Shown: positions 35,573 through 43,567 of the stretch, one piece after another
How the letters are laid out: each line of letters begins with the position of its first letter
Position numbering within the stretch: the first letter of the stretch is position 1
Assembly: GCA_041432705.1 (NCBI GenBank)
Contig: JAPWAE010000006.1
Location: 72,089 to 136,088, forward strand
DNA from: Pauljensenia sp018375675
Lineage (GTDB): Bacteria; Actinomycetota; Actinomycetes; Actinomycetales; Actinomycetaceae
Direction: 5' to 3'
DNA length: 64,000 nt
Notes under the pieces: generated by a model
Database searches by the model: none
The model's input: the letters and a program-made list of their open reading frames with translations, nothing else
What the model was told of the DNA's origin: nothing
Position numbers and translations under genes: made by a program

Positions 35573-37192
35573 TTACGGCGCGGGCATGACCCCGCGTCCG
35601 ATCTCGAACCCGGCCGGCGCCCAGCCCGTCCCGTACGACAGGCGCACTGACACCTCGCGCATGCCCGAGGCCGGCCAATCCACCGGGAGGAACCCCGTCT
35701 CGCCGGGCGCGACGTCCAGGAACGCCGGGTACTCCCACGTGACGGCGCCATCCTCGATGACACGGCACAGGAACTCCAGGTCGCACGTCGACGTGAACGT
35801 CATGTGGTTGCGAACCGTCACCCCCGAGTACGAGGGTGCCACCGTCACCGGCGCGTAGTGCAGCTCCTCGGCGCGCACCTCGTTCAAGAGTGGGAAGTCC
35901 GTGTCCGCATGCTCCGGGCGCGTCGGATCGAGCGCGTGGGCGGCGCGGATCTCCTCGTCCTCCTCGCCCACGTTCCACGCGATCACGCTCGGGTGCGCGC
36001 GGTCGCGGCGGATCATCGCCTCGATCGCCTCGTCGCGAGCGACTCCAGGCTCGTACAACGTGGACGCGCGGTCAATGATGTACAGGCCGTACAGGTCCGC
36101 CAATTCGTAGAAGCGTGCGTGCGCGGGCCCCTGCTCGATCGCAACCGCGTTCACGCCGTGGCGCTTACACCACACGATGTCCTCGACCATGTCCTGCAGG
36201 CCCACCGCGAGCCCGGTGCGCCCATCGCACTCGTTACGGCGCACCCCGTGCAGCGTCAGCGGGCGGCCCGCCAGGCGCAAGCCCTCGGGGGTCGCCGTCA
36301 GATCGCGGAAGCCAACCTGCAGGGCGATCGCGTCCTGCGTACCCGCCTCATCGTCGCTCAGTGTCACGACGAGCGTGTACAGCACCGGCTCCTCGGCGCT
36401 CCACGGGAGCACGTCCAGGCCGGATGCCTCGAGATCCTCGCCGGCGGGGGCGCTCGCGGACCAGATCTCCTCCTGTTGGCCCTCGCCCAGCAGCGCGGCC
36501 CGCACAGTTGAGGTGTTCGAGGCCTCGGAACACTCGACGCGCAGGCGCACAGACCCGCTCGTGCCGTCGTGCGAGGCCTGCGGAATCACATCGATGACGT
36601 GCGCGGGCGGGCGAGCCTCGAGCGAGACCTCGCGGAACAGGCCATGACAGCACGCCGGAGAATCCATGAGCAGAACGCTGATCTCGTGCGTGTGCATTGG
36701 CTCCAACGCATCCGTCACGTCGAAGGCCGCCGGGATAAAGCCATCCGCGCAAAAACCGACGAAAATGCCGTCCAGCCACACGTAGAGGGGGCCGGTGAAG
36801 CCGCCGAACGTCAGCGTCATCGTCCACCCGTGCTCGCTCGCGTCCTTCAAGGGCGCGTCGAGGATGAACTCGCGGCGCAGGATCGAGGCGCGAACCTGAT
36901 CCGTGGCGGGCGTTCCCTGGGCTTCGGCCGCCCTGCGGGCCTCCTCCTCGCGGCGCGCCCACAGGCCGTCCAGCTCAAGAATGCCGGGGATCGAAGTGGC
37001 CTCAAAGTCTCGTTGGTGGGGCGTACGTTTGATCAGCTCGGCAGCAGTGCCCGACACACCCGTGACCTGCCAGGTGCTGGACAGCATTTGGAGTGGCCTG
37101 CGCGACCTCCACGTCGAGTGCACCGCCAGGCGGTTCACGGACGCCCCCGGGTCCCGCAGCCATGCAACGTTAGGTTCCGGGATGTGTTTCAT
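35573..37192 (-). CDS. Shortened GH2 (LacZ-type) protein, probably without catalytic nucleophile
   Basis: The 539-residue protein follows the start of LacZ-type beta-galactosidases: the N-terminal motif NVAWLRDPGASVNRLAVHS, a jelly-roll domain with VWLDGIFVGFCADGFIPAAFDV, an Ig-like domain, and LAGRPLTLHGVRRNE leading into the barrel. The acid/base region reads WNVGEEDEE (near residue 408) where active enzymes have a Gly-Asn-Glu. The chain then passes straight to a late beta domain (GVTVRNHMTF). The barrel half that carries the nucleophile Glu is absent, while full LacZ is about 1000 residues. It could be a binding-only protein or a decayed enzyme, yet the frame is intact. It is not in a sugar operon here. 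Confidence 0.7.
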   Translation of the reverse strand: MKHIPEPNVAWLRDPGASVNRLAVHSTWRSRRPLQMLSSTWQVTGVSGTAAELIKRTPHQRDFEATSIPGILELDGLWARREEEARRAAEAQGTPATDQVRASILRREFILDAPLKDASEHGWTMTLTFGGFTGPLYVWLDGIFVGFCADGFIPAAFDVTDALEPMHTHEISVLLMDSPACCHGLFREVSLEARPPAHVIDVIPQASHDGTSGSVRLRVECSEASNTSTVRAALLGEGQQEEIWSASAPAGEDLEASGLDVLPWSAEEPVLYTLVVTLSDDEAGTQDAIALQVGFRDLTATPEGLRLAGRPLTLHGVRRNECDGRTGLAVGLQDMVEDIVWCKRHGVNAVAIEQGPAHARFYELADLYGLYIIDRASTLYEPGVARDEAIEAMIRRDRAHPSVIAWNVGEEDEEIRAAHALDPTRPEHADTDFPLLNEVRAEELHYAPVTVAPSYSGVTVRNHMTFTSTCDLEFLCRVIEDGAVTWEYPAFLDVAPGETGFLPVDWPASGMREVSVRLSYGTGWAPAGFEIGRGVMPAP

Positions 37193-37376
37193 GTAATAAA
37201 AGTAGCATTTAACGATTAGTCATGAAACGGCATTATTTTTTGAAATACAGGTAAATGTGCCTTGACATGCGGAATATCTACGGGTGACAAGTGGGACGGC
37301 GACCACATTCTGGGATTTATGGTCATGCGGATGGGCAAAATTACCGTTCCGGGGAGGTGCAGTTTGGGTATAACGA

Positions 37377-37416
37377 GCCCCGGCCTCGTCCCTGAGAGCA
37401 GGAGCGAGGCCGGGGC
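37377..37416. terminator. Terminator of the OPT transporter gene
   Basis: GCCCCGGCCTCG (37377-37388) pairs perfectly with CGAGGCCGGGGC (37405-37416). It lies 47 bp beyond the 3' end of the OPT gene. The rest of 37193-37462 is AT-rich upstream DNA of the GH2 gene, with no further gene. Confidence 0.75.
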
Positions 37417-37462
37417 TGATGCGTGCTGCGGGGGTGAAACCCCTCGCGTGTGCGTCGCGCGT

Positions 37463-39463
37463 TTACTTCGCGGCGGACTCGCGATCCGAGTCGCGCGTGA
37501 TCTTACGGGCGAAGCCGTAGAGCAGCCACGTCGCACCCGCGAAGAACACCAGGCCCAGAACGTTCGCGATCGGTGTGAAGCCGTCGCCGATGAAGGGCAG
37601 CGCCAGCGGCGACTCCGAGCCCGTCGCGCCCGCGATGCCCGCGTAGACGACGCCGAACAGGGACTCGCCGACGATCAGGCCGGTCGCAGCCAGCGTGCCG
37701 AAACGCTTCGCGCGCTCCACATCCACCTGCTTATCAGCCCACCTGTTGTACAGGAAGCCAATGAGCGCGCCGATCGGGATCAGGACCGTCAGGGAAGCGG
37801 GCAGGTAGATACCCATGCCGACCGCCAGCGGGGGAAGGGCAAGCTTGCCCTTCGAGGCGGGGCGCAGGACCTCGTCAATGATGATGACGACGACGCCGAT
37901 CGCCGCACCGATGCCCAGGAGCTTCCAGTCGATGCCGCCGCCAAGCACGCCCTTGGCGAGCGAGGAAATCAGCGAGGCCTGCGGGGCCGCCAGCGCGTCC
38001 GGTCCGGCGCCGGGAGCGCCCTGGAAACCGAAGGAATTCTGCATGAGCTCCAGGACCGGGGGAATGATCAGCGCGCCGAAGACGACGCCGATGACCAGGG
38101 CAACCTGCTGCTTCCACGGGGTCGCGCCCACCAGCTGGCCCGTCTTGAGGTCCTGCAGGTTATCGTTCGCGATCGTCGCAATGCAGAAGACGATGGCCGA
38201 GGTGAACAGCGTGTAGGCGATGAGCGCCGTGTTTTCTTCCGTGGTCGAGCCGCGGCCGTGCACCGCCAGGATGACAACCGCCGTGATGACGACAACCAGC
38301 AGGCCGACGCCGGACACCGGCGAGTTCGACGAGCCGATCAGGCCCGCCATGTAACCACAGACCGCCGCGACCAGCAGGCCAGCGAGCAGAATGAAAAGAA
38401 CCGAAATGGCGATCAGAACAGCCGTGTTGTGCTCGATCTGCGTGCCGCGCATGAACCACCACAGCAGACCGGCGATCGGAACCATGGCCACAAAGATGGA
38501 GACGATAACCCACTTGCCGGGGATATCCTGCTCGGTGCGGTCGACCTGCGCGCCATCCTCCTTGGTGCCGCGCGAGGCGCGCAGCGACTCGGACATGCCG
38601 CGGGCGATCGGGCCCATGATCTTGATGAGCGTCCAGATGGCGGCGACCGCCATGACGCCCGCGCCGATGAAGCGCACGTCCGTCTTGAACACCGTGGACA
38701 GGGCCGAGGTCAGATCATCCGCGCCATCCAGCTGGCCGTTTGCGTACAGAGGCAGCAGAACGCCGTAGGAGGTGACCATGCCGATCAGCATCGCGATGCC
38801 GACCGTCATGCCGACCAGGTGGCCAACGCCGATCAGAGCGAGGGACAGGGAGGTGGAAATCATCGTGCCTGTCGAGCCGATCTTGAAGGCCGTGCCAACT
38901 TCGGAGGCCGTAACCTTCATGTAGCCCAGAAGCGCCATCACGGCCGAGGCCAGTGCACCCCACGTGATCGCCAGGAGGCCGCGCTTGTTGTCCTCGCCCG
39001 CATCCTGGGCGTCGCCGACCTTCAGAATCTCAGCGCCTGCCACGCCCTCCGGGTAGGGCAGGTCCGAGCCGGTCACGAGCGCACGGCGCAGGGGGATCGA
39101 GTACATGACGCCCAGCGCACCGCCGACCGCACACACAAACATGGTCTCCCAGTAGGGGAAACCGCTCCACCAGCCGACAATCACGAGGCCGGGGAGGACG
39201 AAGATGACCGCCGACAGTGTGCCGGCCGCCGAAGCGATGGTCTGGACGATGTTGTTCTCCTGGACCGTGTGGTCGCCCCAGAAGCGCAGAACCGCCATCG
39301 AGATGACGGCTGCCGGGATGGACGTTGCAAACGTCAGGCCGACCTTCAGGCCCAGGTAGACGTTCGCGGCCGTGAACAGCAGCGTAATAATGCCGCCGAG
39401 GATGATGCCGCGGAGGGTCAGTTCTTTGAGCGACGTTTGCTTTGTCGCGTTTGGCGCAGACAC
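37463..39463 (-). CDS. OPT-family oligopeptide/metallophore transporter
   Basis: The OPT family imports peptides or metal chelates by proton symport. From the GTG at 39463 the protein is 666 residues with about 15 hydrophobic segments. Segments typical of the bacterial OPT branch are seen: TLRGIILGGIITLLFTAANV, YLGLKVGLTFATSIPAAVIS, ENNIVQTIASAAGTL and NDNLQDLKTGQLVGATPWKQQ. GAAAGG is 7 nt before the GTG. The open frame runs upstream to 39808, but that part crosses the tRNA-Ser gene and is not real. The substrate cannot be told from sequence alone. Confidence 0.87.
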   Translation of the reverse strand: MSAPNATKQTSLKELTLRGIILGGIITLLFTAANVYLGLKVGLTFATSIPAAVISMAVLRFWGDHTVQENNIVQTIASAAGTLSAVIFVLPGLVIVGWWSGFPYWETMFVCAVGGALGVMYSIPLRRALVTGSDLPYPEGVAGAEILKVGDAQDAGEDNKRGLLAITWGALASAVMALLGYMKVTASEVGTAFKIGSTGTMISTSLSLALIGVGHLVGMTVGIAMLIGMVTSYGVLLPLYANGQLDGADDLTSALSTVFKTDVRFIGAGVMAVAAIWTLIKIMGPIARGMSESLRASRGTKEDGAQVDRTEQDIPGKWVIVSIFVAMVPIAGLLWWFMRGTQIEHNTAVLIAISVLFILLAGLLVAAVCGYMAGLIGSSNSPVSGVGLLVVVITAVVILAVHGRGSTTEENTALIAYTLFTSAIVFCIATIANDNLQDLKTGQLVGATPWKQQVALVIGVVFGALIIPPVLELMQNSFGFQGAPGAGPDALAAPQASLISSLAKGVLGGGIDWKLLGIGAAIGVVVIIIDEVLRPASKGKLALPPLAVGMGIYLPASLTVLIPIGALIGFLYNRWADKQVDVERAKRFGTLAATGLIVGESLFGVVYAGIAGATGSESPLALPFIGDGFTPIANVLGLVFFAGATWLLYGFARKITRDSDRESAAK

Positions 39464-39676
39464 GAAAAATCCTTTCGCTGCCTTGAATAGATACCCTGCA
39501 AGAGTAGTGCATTTATGAGCGGGCGTGAATCCTATGCGGTCACTTAATCTCGTTTTCAATCGTTCTGAATGTGTTGAGGTTGTGCCCCTTTCGTGTGCTG
39601 CCGTGTGATCTCGCTCCGTTGTATGGCCCTGCTTGTAGGCTGCGGTGTGGCCCTGCTCCCAGCACGCCCGGTCGAT

Positions 39677-39707
39677 TTGCGCGCGCGGGGGGAAGGTGTA
39701 GTAGAGT
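39677..39707 (+). promoter_or_regulatory. tRNA-Ser promoter candidate
   Basis: TTGCGC (39677-39682) and TAGAGT (39702-39707) are 19 bp apart, and the tRNA begins 11 bp after the -10. The same hexamers occur before tRNA-Thr at 63657, which supports both calls. Confidence 0.5.
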
Positions 39708-39717
39708 ATCCGGGTAA

Positions 39718-39804
39718 GGTAGCGTGTCCGAGCGGCCGAAGGTGCAGCACTCGAAATGCTGTGTGGTGTCACAGCCACCCTGGGTTCAAATCCCAGCGCT
39801 ACCG
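39718..39804 (+). tRNA. tRNA-Ser(CGA)
   Basis: The acceptor strands GGTAGCG and CGCTACC pair. The anticodon stem-loop reads GCAGCA-CTCGAAA-TGCTGT, with anticodon CGA reading UCG. A long variable arm (GTGGTGTCACAGCCAC) is typical of serine tRNAs, and GGGTTCAAATCCC is the T arm. The 3' CCA is not encoded. Confidence 0.95.
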
Positions 39805-39810
39805 CCACTG

Positions 39811-39841
39811 CCGCCCGGCCCCATTGGGGCCGGGCGGTTTT
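39811..39841 (+). terminator. Terminator of tRNA-Ser
   Basis: CCGCCCGGCCCC (39811-39822) and GGGGCCGGGCGG (39826-39837) form a perfect stem followed by TTTT. Confidence 0.9.
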
Positions 39842-39874
39842 GTTATGCCTGCCTGACCTGTGGGCCAGTTCGCT

Positions 39875-40420
39875 TGGAGTGCCGGTGGGCGGCGGCCCGC
39901 CCGCTCGCCGTCCGCGCCGCGTGTTGATGCTTGTTGCCCCGCTGGTGTTTCGGGCGCCGGAGGGCCCGGCCGCCCGCGAGGCTAGGCATCCTCACTTCGT
40001 TCGGCGCTGCGCCTCGAAGCCCGCCCGTGCCCTCCGGTCCCTCCGGCGCCCTCCACACCAGTGAGGCCTGGTCGCTGATGTGTGGCTTTGCGCGTCGCCT
40101 CGAAGCCCGGCCAAGCCCCGCCACCGCCCGCGGGTGTCGCAGCCAGGCCCTCCGGACCCTCCGGTGCCCTCCACACCAGTGGGGATTGGTGTGCTGACGT
40201 GTGCTTGTGCGTCGGCTCGAAGCCCAGCCAGGCCCCTCCGCCGCCCACGAGCACTGCAGCCAGGCCCTCCGGACTCTCCGGTGCCCTCCACACCAGTGGT
40301 GCCAGGTCGCTGATGTTGCTCGGTGCGTTGGCTTGTTGTTTGGCCAGGCCCCGCCACCGCCCTCCGGCACCGCGGCCCGGTCCCTCTACTCCCTGTGGGC
40401 GTCACGGGGGTCTCGCGTGT
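39875..40420. repeat. Array A: GC-rich mirror array, family member 2
   Basis: Two forward units (39875 and 39943, both GTG...CCGG...GGCCCGCCCGC type) are followed by three to four inverted units. The inverted units begin with CGCCTCGAAG (40010), CGCCTCGAAG (40096) and CGGCTCGAAG (40213), the last two 117 bp apart. Each runs to CCCTCCGG, then GCCCTCCACACCAG. A weaker unit ends near 40420. Forward arm CTGGTGTTTCGGGCGCCGG pairs with the first inverted unit. Open frames here are by-products of the repeat. Confidence 0.8.
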
Positions 40421-40446
40421 TGAGTTTTTGGGAGTGCTTTGGTGCA

Positions 40447-40632
40447 TGTTGTTACAAACGTCGTCAATCCGAGGAGTTTTTTGCGCGCATTTCTGATCTG
40501 TTGTTACAAACGTCGTCAATCTGAGGGCTTTTTCGCTGATAATGGCGGTTTTTGGGCTTGGATTGACGACGTTTGTAACAGGGGTCCTTGTGAGGCGATG
40601 TGAATTGCGTTGGTTTGACGACGTTTGTAACA
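40447..40632. repeat. Array B: four-copy mirror array, 52 bp period
   Basis: The motif TGTTACAAACGTCGTCAATC occurs twice forward (40450-40469 and 40502-40521) and twice inverted (40561-40580 complete; 40615-40632 lacking the last two bases). The spacing is exactly 52 bp within both the forward and the inverted pair. The forward copies share 23 bases from 40447 and 40499, and similarity continues into GAGG. The units between are not conserved. No gene is seen. Confidence 0.9.
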
Positions 40633-40681
40633 TTGGCCGCCCACTGGTCGCCCGGCCAGTCCCCGCCACCGCCCATCAATT

Positions 40682-40786
40682 TCGCATGCAATTCTCCCGC
40701 AGATCCTTCAAACTATGAATTTACAACGTTGGGATTGCAGCGTTTCCAGCCGTTGTTGAAACCTCTCCCAATCGAATTGCATGCGA
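40682..40786. repeat. Nested inverted repeat between arrays B and C
   Basis: TCGCATGCAATT (40682-40693) is perfectly inverted at 40775-40786. Inside it ACAACG (40723-40728) faces CGTTGT (40751-40756). It could fold as one long hairpin of about 105 nt. No gene is seen. Confidence 0.6.
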
Positions 40787-40861
40787 GTTTTTGGGGCAGC
40801 GGGCACATTGATACCTGCTGGTGACGCAGCCGGAACTCGCGAGCCAGGCGGCCCGCTTGTC

Positions 40862-41024
40862 TGAAACCCCTGTCGCCTTTGCGGGCGCCGGCCGAGCCTC
40901 AACTGAAACCGCCATCGCCTTTGCGGGTGCGAAATGGGCGTTTTCGGTGCAGTTTTCGGGTGCAGAGGTGATGCCGGTTTCAATGGTCGCTGTTTGGGGG
41001 CGAGCATTGGTGATGGTGGTTTCA
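40862..41024. repeat. Array C: four-copy mirror array, 42 bp period
   Basis: The motif TGAAACCNCCATCNCCTTTG occurs forward at 40862 and 40904 (42 bp apart), and inverted ending at 40982 and 41024 (42 bp apart), with a few mismatches per copy. The layout is the same as array B but the motif is unrelated. Confidence 0.8.
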
Positions 41025-41091
41025 CGCTGGCCTGCATCAGTGGCCGTAGAGGTGTCATTGGTTGCATCGTCGCCACATGGCTGTGTCCTGA

Positions 41092-41258
41092 GCGCGAAAA
41101 AGTTCGCCCTGCGTGGCCTGGTGGTGGGTGTCTGCGCGAAATAGTTCGCCCTGCGTGCTCATAATGGCCCAAAATTGGCGGTTTATGGTGTGCTGGGCGA
41201 GTTTTTTCGCGGACCGGCAGTCGTGGGCTCCCGCGGGGCGAGTTGTGTTGCGCCGCGG
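41092..41258. repeat. Array D: four-copy mirror array, 41-42 bp period
   Basis: GCGCGAAAAAGTTCGCCC (41092) and GCGCGAAATAGTTCGCCC (41134) are forward copies 42 bp apart. GGGCGAGTTTTTTCGC (41195) and the weaker GGGCGAGTTGTGTTGCGC (41236) are inverted copies 41 bp apart. No gene is seen. Confidence 0.7.
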
Positions 41259-41285
41259 CCCTGGTAGACGGCCCTTCTACTGGCA

Positions 41286-41416
41286 GTGTTAACCCTTCAA
41301 TGCGCAGCTACACCCTATTGGTGGCATGGTGGGCAGCCTGCCCATGCAGCCACCTATCGGGTTAACGTGCGCATGAAAGGGCCCAGGCAGCCACCTGTCG
41401 GGTTAACGTGCGCGTG
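41286..41416. repeat. Array E: direct pair with partial inverted copies
   Basis: GCAGCCACCTATCGGGTTAA (from 41346) and its near copy from 41387 are 41 bp apart and stay alike for 30 bases, through ACGTGCGC. Upstream, GTTAACCC (41288) and CACCCTATTGGTGGCA (41311) are partial inverted matches. ACGTGCGCATGAAAGGGCCC (41365-41384) matches the 52.8 kb array at 19 of 20 bases. From 41417 to 41670 I see nothing supportable. Confidence 0.6.
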
Positions 41417-41670
41417 GATGCTGGCGTGCCCTGGCGATATGTCGTGTGTTGCGGGCCCGCAGTCGCCCGTGAGTGGCGTAGGCAGGCTCGCAAGCATCCG
41501 TACCTCCAGGGATATGACAGAGGCGGGACCCCGAAGGATCCCGCCTCTCGTTGCGTGCGGTGGCCCTGCCGTCGACGCCGGAAAGTCGACGCCGGAAAGC
41601 GAGCGTCGGGCGGTTAATGCCCGAGCCTCAGCTCGGAAACAACGGCCGCGGTCACATCAGGCGCGAACGC

Positions 41671-42354
41671 TCAGTTCTTCCACCAGCCCTTGACGGTGTC
41701 CACCGCGTGGGCGCCCAGGTCGGACAGTGCGGAGTGGGCGTTGACCAGGCCGGAGGACAGGCGGGCTGCCTGGAAGCGGGAGGCGACGTTCTCCCAGTTC
41801 ACCAGGTTCCACCAGGCCTTGACGTAGTCGGCCTTGACGTTGAGGTAATCCAGGTAGAAGGCGTGCTCCCACATGTCGATCATGAGCAGCGGCACGGTCG
41901 CGACGGGGATGTTGCCCTGCTGGTCGGTCATCTGGTAGGTCACGAGGCGCTTGCCGACGGTGTCCCACGCGAGGACGGCCCAGCCGGAGCCCTGCAGGCC
42001 CAGGGCGGCGGCGGCGAACTGAGCCTGGAAGGACTCAAAGGAGCCGAAGAACTCGTCGATGGCGGCGCCGAGCTCGCCCTCGGGGCGCGAGGCGCCCTCG
42101 CCGGTCATGTTGGTCCAGAAGATGGAGTGGTTGGTGTGACCGCCCAGGTTGAAGGCCAGGTTCTTCTCCCACAGGTTGATCGCGGCGAAGTCGCCGGACT
42201 CGCGGGCGGCGGCCAGCTTCTCGAGGGCGGCGTTCGCGCCGGCCACGTAGTTGGCGTGGTGCTTGGAGTGGTGCAGCTCCATGATGCGGCCGGAGATGTG
42301 GGGCTCGAGAGCGGCGTAATCGTAGGGGAGTTCGGGCAGGGTGTAGACGGTCAT
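41671..42354 (-). CDS. sodA: Superoxide dismutase (Fe/Mn type)
   Basis: This enzyme dismutates superoxide to oxygen and peroxide. The 227-residue protein begins TVYTLPELPYDYAALEPHIS. Metal ligands are His28 (ELHHSKHH), a His in GGHTNHSIFW, and Asp and His in DMWEHAFYLDY. The ATG at 42354 has AGGAGG upstream; the open frame continues to 42492 but without family similarity. Sequence alone does not settle iron against manganese. Its presence with the nar operon fits a facultative anaerobe. It is a single-gene unit. Confidence 0.95.
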   Translation of the reverse strand: MTVYTLPELPYDYAALEPHISGRIMELHHSKHHANYVAGANAALEKLAAARESGDFAAINLWEKNLAFNLGGHTNHSIFWTNMTGEGASRPEGELGAAIDEFFGSFESFQAQFAAAALGLQGSGWAVLAWDTVGKRLVTYQMTDQQGNIPVATVPLLMIDMWEHAFYLDYLNVKADYVKAWWNLVNWENVASRFQAARLSSGLVNAHSALSDLGAHAVDTVKGWWKN

Positions 42355-42463
42355 GATGCTCCTCCTGGGCGTCGTCGTCGTTTGTCTGTTGACTCCAAGG
42401 GTAGTACTTAAGTCCCGCCTTGCGTAGGGGTTATGTGTCACCTTTCGCGCAGTGCGATCAACG

Positions 42464-42505
42464 ACGAGGCCGGGGCTGGGTCTCGCGACCACGCCCCGGC
42501 CTCGT
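42464..42505. terminator. Hairpin downstream of the DUF808 gene
   Basis: ACGAGGCCGGGGC (42464-42476) and its exact inverse (42493-42505) form a 13 bp stem. It lies 15 bp beyond the 3' end of the DUF808 gene, on the minus strand, and upstream of sodA. Both arms are copies of the 13-mer repeated across the window. Confidence 0.8.
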
Positions 42506-42519
42506 GAAACGACAGCAGA

Positions 42520-43488
42520 TCAGGCCTTCGTGCGCGCCCGGTGCACGAGCGCGGAAGCGCCGACGACGATCCACGCGATAACGGCACCCAGGATGACGCC
42601 GAAGACGCCGGACAGGAGAGTCTCGACCAACCAGGTGACGAAGCCGCCGGCTGACGCGACCGCGTGCTCAGCGACCTCGAGGATGTGGTGGAAGACGGGG
42701 ACGCCGACCGCGGCGAGGTTCTCGATGACCAGGTGGCCGCCGACCCACAGCATCGCGACCGTGCCGACGACACCGATCACGTTGAAGATATGCGGCATGA
42801 CGCGCACGATCGTGCGGCCCATGTTGTCGACGGGGCCGGGGCGATTGTCCTCGGGCTTGATGGCATCCTTGGCCAGGTGGAGGCCGAAATCGTCGGCCTT
42901 GACCAGCAGAGCGACGAGGCCGTACACGAAGAACGTCATGAAGAACGCGACCGCGATGAGGACAGCGACGCGCATGATGCCGGTCTCGTTGGACAGTCCG
43001 GCCATCGAGACAAGCATGATTTCGGCGCTGAGGATCAGGTCGGTGCGGGTCGCGGAGGCGACGATGCCCTTCTCGAGTTCCTCGCTGGAGGTGGCGCCAC
43101 CCTCGTCGTGCTCCTCGTGGTGGCCGGGCAGCCAGCCGAGATTCTCGAGGACCTTCTCGCCGCCTTCGAAGCACAGGTACGCGCCGCCCACGACCAGCAG
43201 GAACGGCAGAACCTGCGGGGCCAGCCAGGTGAGCAGGAGCGCGATCGGCAGGATGATGAACAGCTTGTTGATGAGGGAACCGCGCGCGATCTTGCCGATG
43301 ATGGGCAGCTCACGCGCCGGGCTCAGGCCCGACACGTACTGAGGCGTCACCGCGGTGTCGTCGATGACGACGCCCACCGCCTTCGAGGAGGCCTTGACGG
43401 CGTTGGCCGCGACGTCGTCGATCGACGAGGCCGTGACCTTCGCGAGGGTCGCGATATCGTCGAGCAGTGCGACAAGTCCACCGGACAT
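42520..43488 (-). CDS. DUF808 (YedI-like) inner membrane protein
   Basis: This 322-residue protein matches the DUF808 family of multi-pass membrane proteins, of unknown function. Landmarks are MSGGLVALLDDIATLAK at the start, DDTAVTPQYVSG, ARELPIIGKIARGSLINK, YLCFEGGEKV and MPHIFNVIGVVGTVAMLWVGG. About six to eight hydrophobic helices are visible. The ATG at 43488 is preceded by AGGAGG; the upstream open frame is antisense to the methyltransferase gene and not real. It is divergent from that gene, 79 bp apart. Confidence 0.85.
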   Translation of the reverse strand: MSGGLVALLDDIATLAKVTASSIDDVAANAVKASSKAVGVVIDDTAVTPQYVSGLSPARELPIIGKIARGSLINKLFIILPIALLLTWLAPQVLPFLLVVGGAYLCFEGGEKVLENLGWLPGHHEEHDEGGATSSEELEKGIVASATRTDLILSAEIMLVSMAGLSNETGIMRVAVLIAVAFFMTFFVYGLVALLVKADDFGLHLAKDAIKPEDNRPGPVDNMGRTIVRVMPHIFNVIGVVGTVAMLWVGGHLVIENLAAVGVPVFHHILEVAEHAVASAGGFVTWLVETLLSGVFGVILGAVIAWIVVGASALVHRARTKA

Positions 43489-43567
43489 GGGGTTTCCTCC
43501 TCTGAGCCTGACGTGAGGCTTCTGGTTAGGTACCCGCGCATTGTACGCGTGGGGATAGGCTTGAGTC

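Noticed and set aside
39464..39808. N-terminal extension of the OPT transporter
   Set aside because: It would run through tRNA-Ser; a GTG with a ribosome site at 39463 matches the start of the family.
40447..40632. Short CRISPR array
   Set aside because: The period and repeat length look CRISPR-like, but half of the copies are inverted, only two copies occur per orientation, and no cas gene lies in the window.
40708..41172. 154-codon minus-strand frame in the repeat region
   Set aside because: It is composed of array C and D repeats, has no family resemblance, and the repeat spacing (42 bp) explains the open frame.
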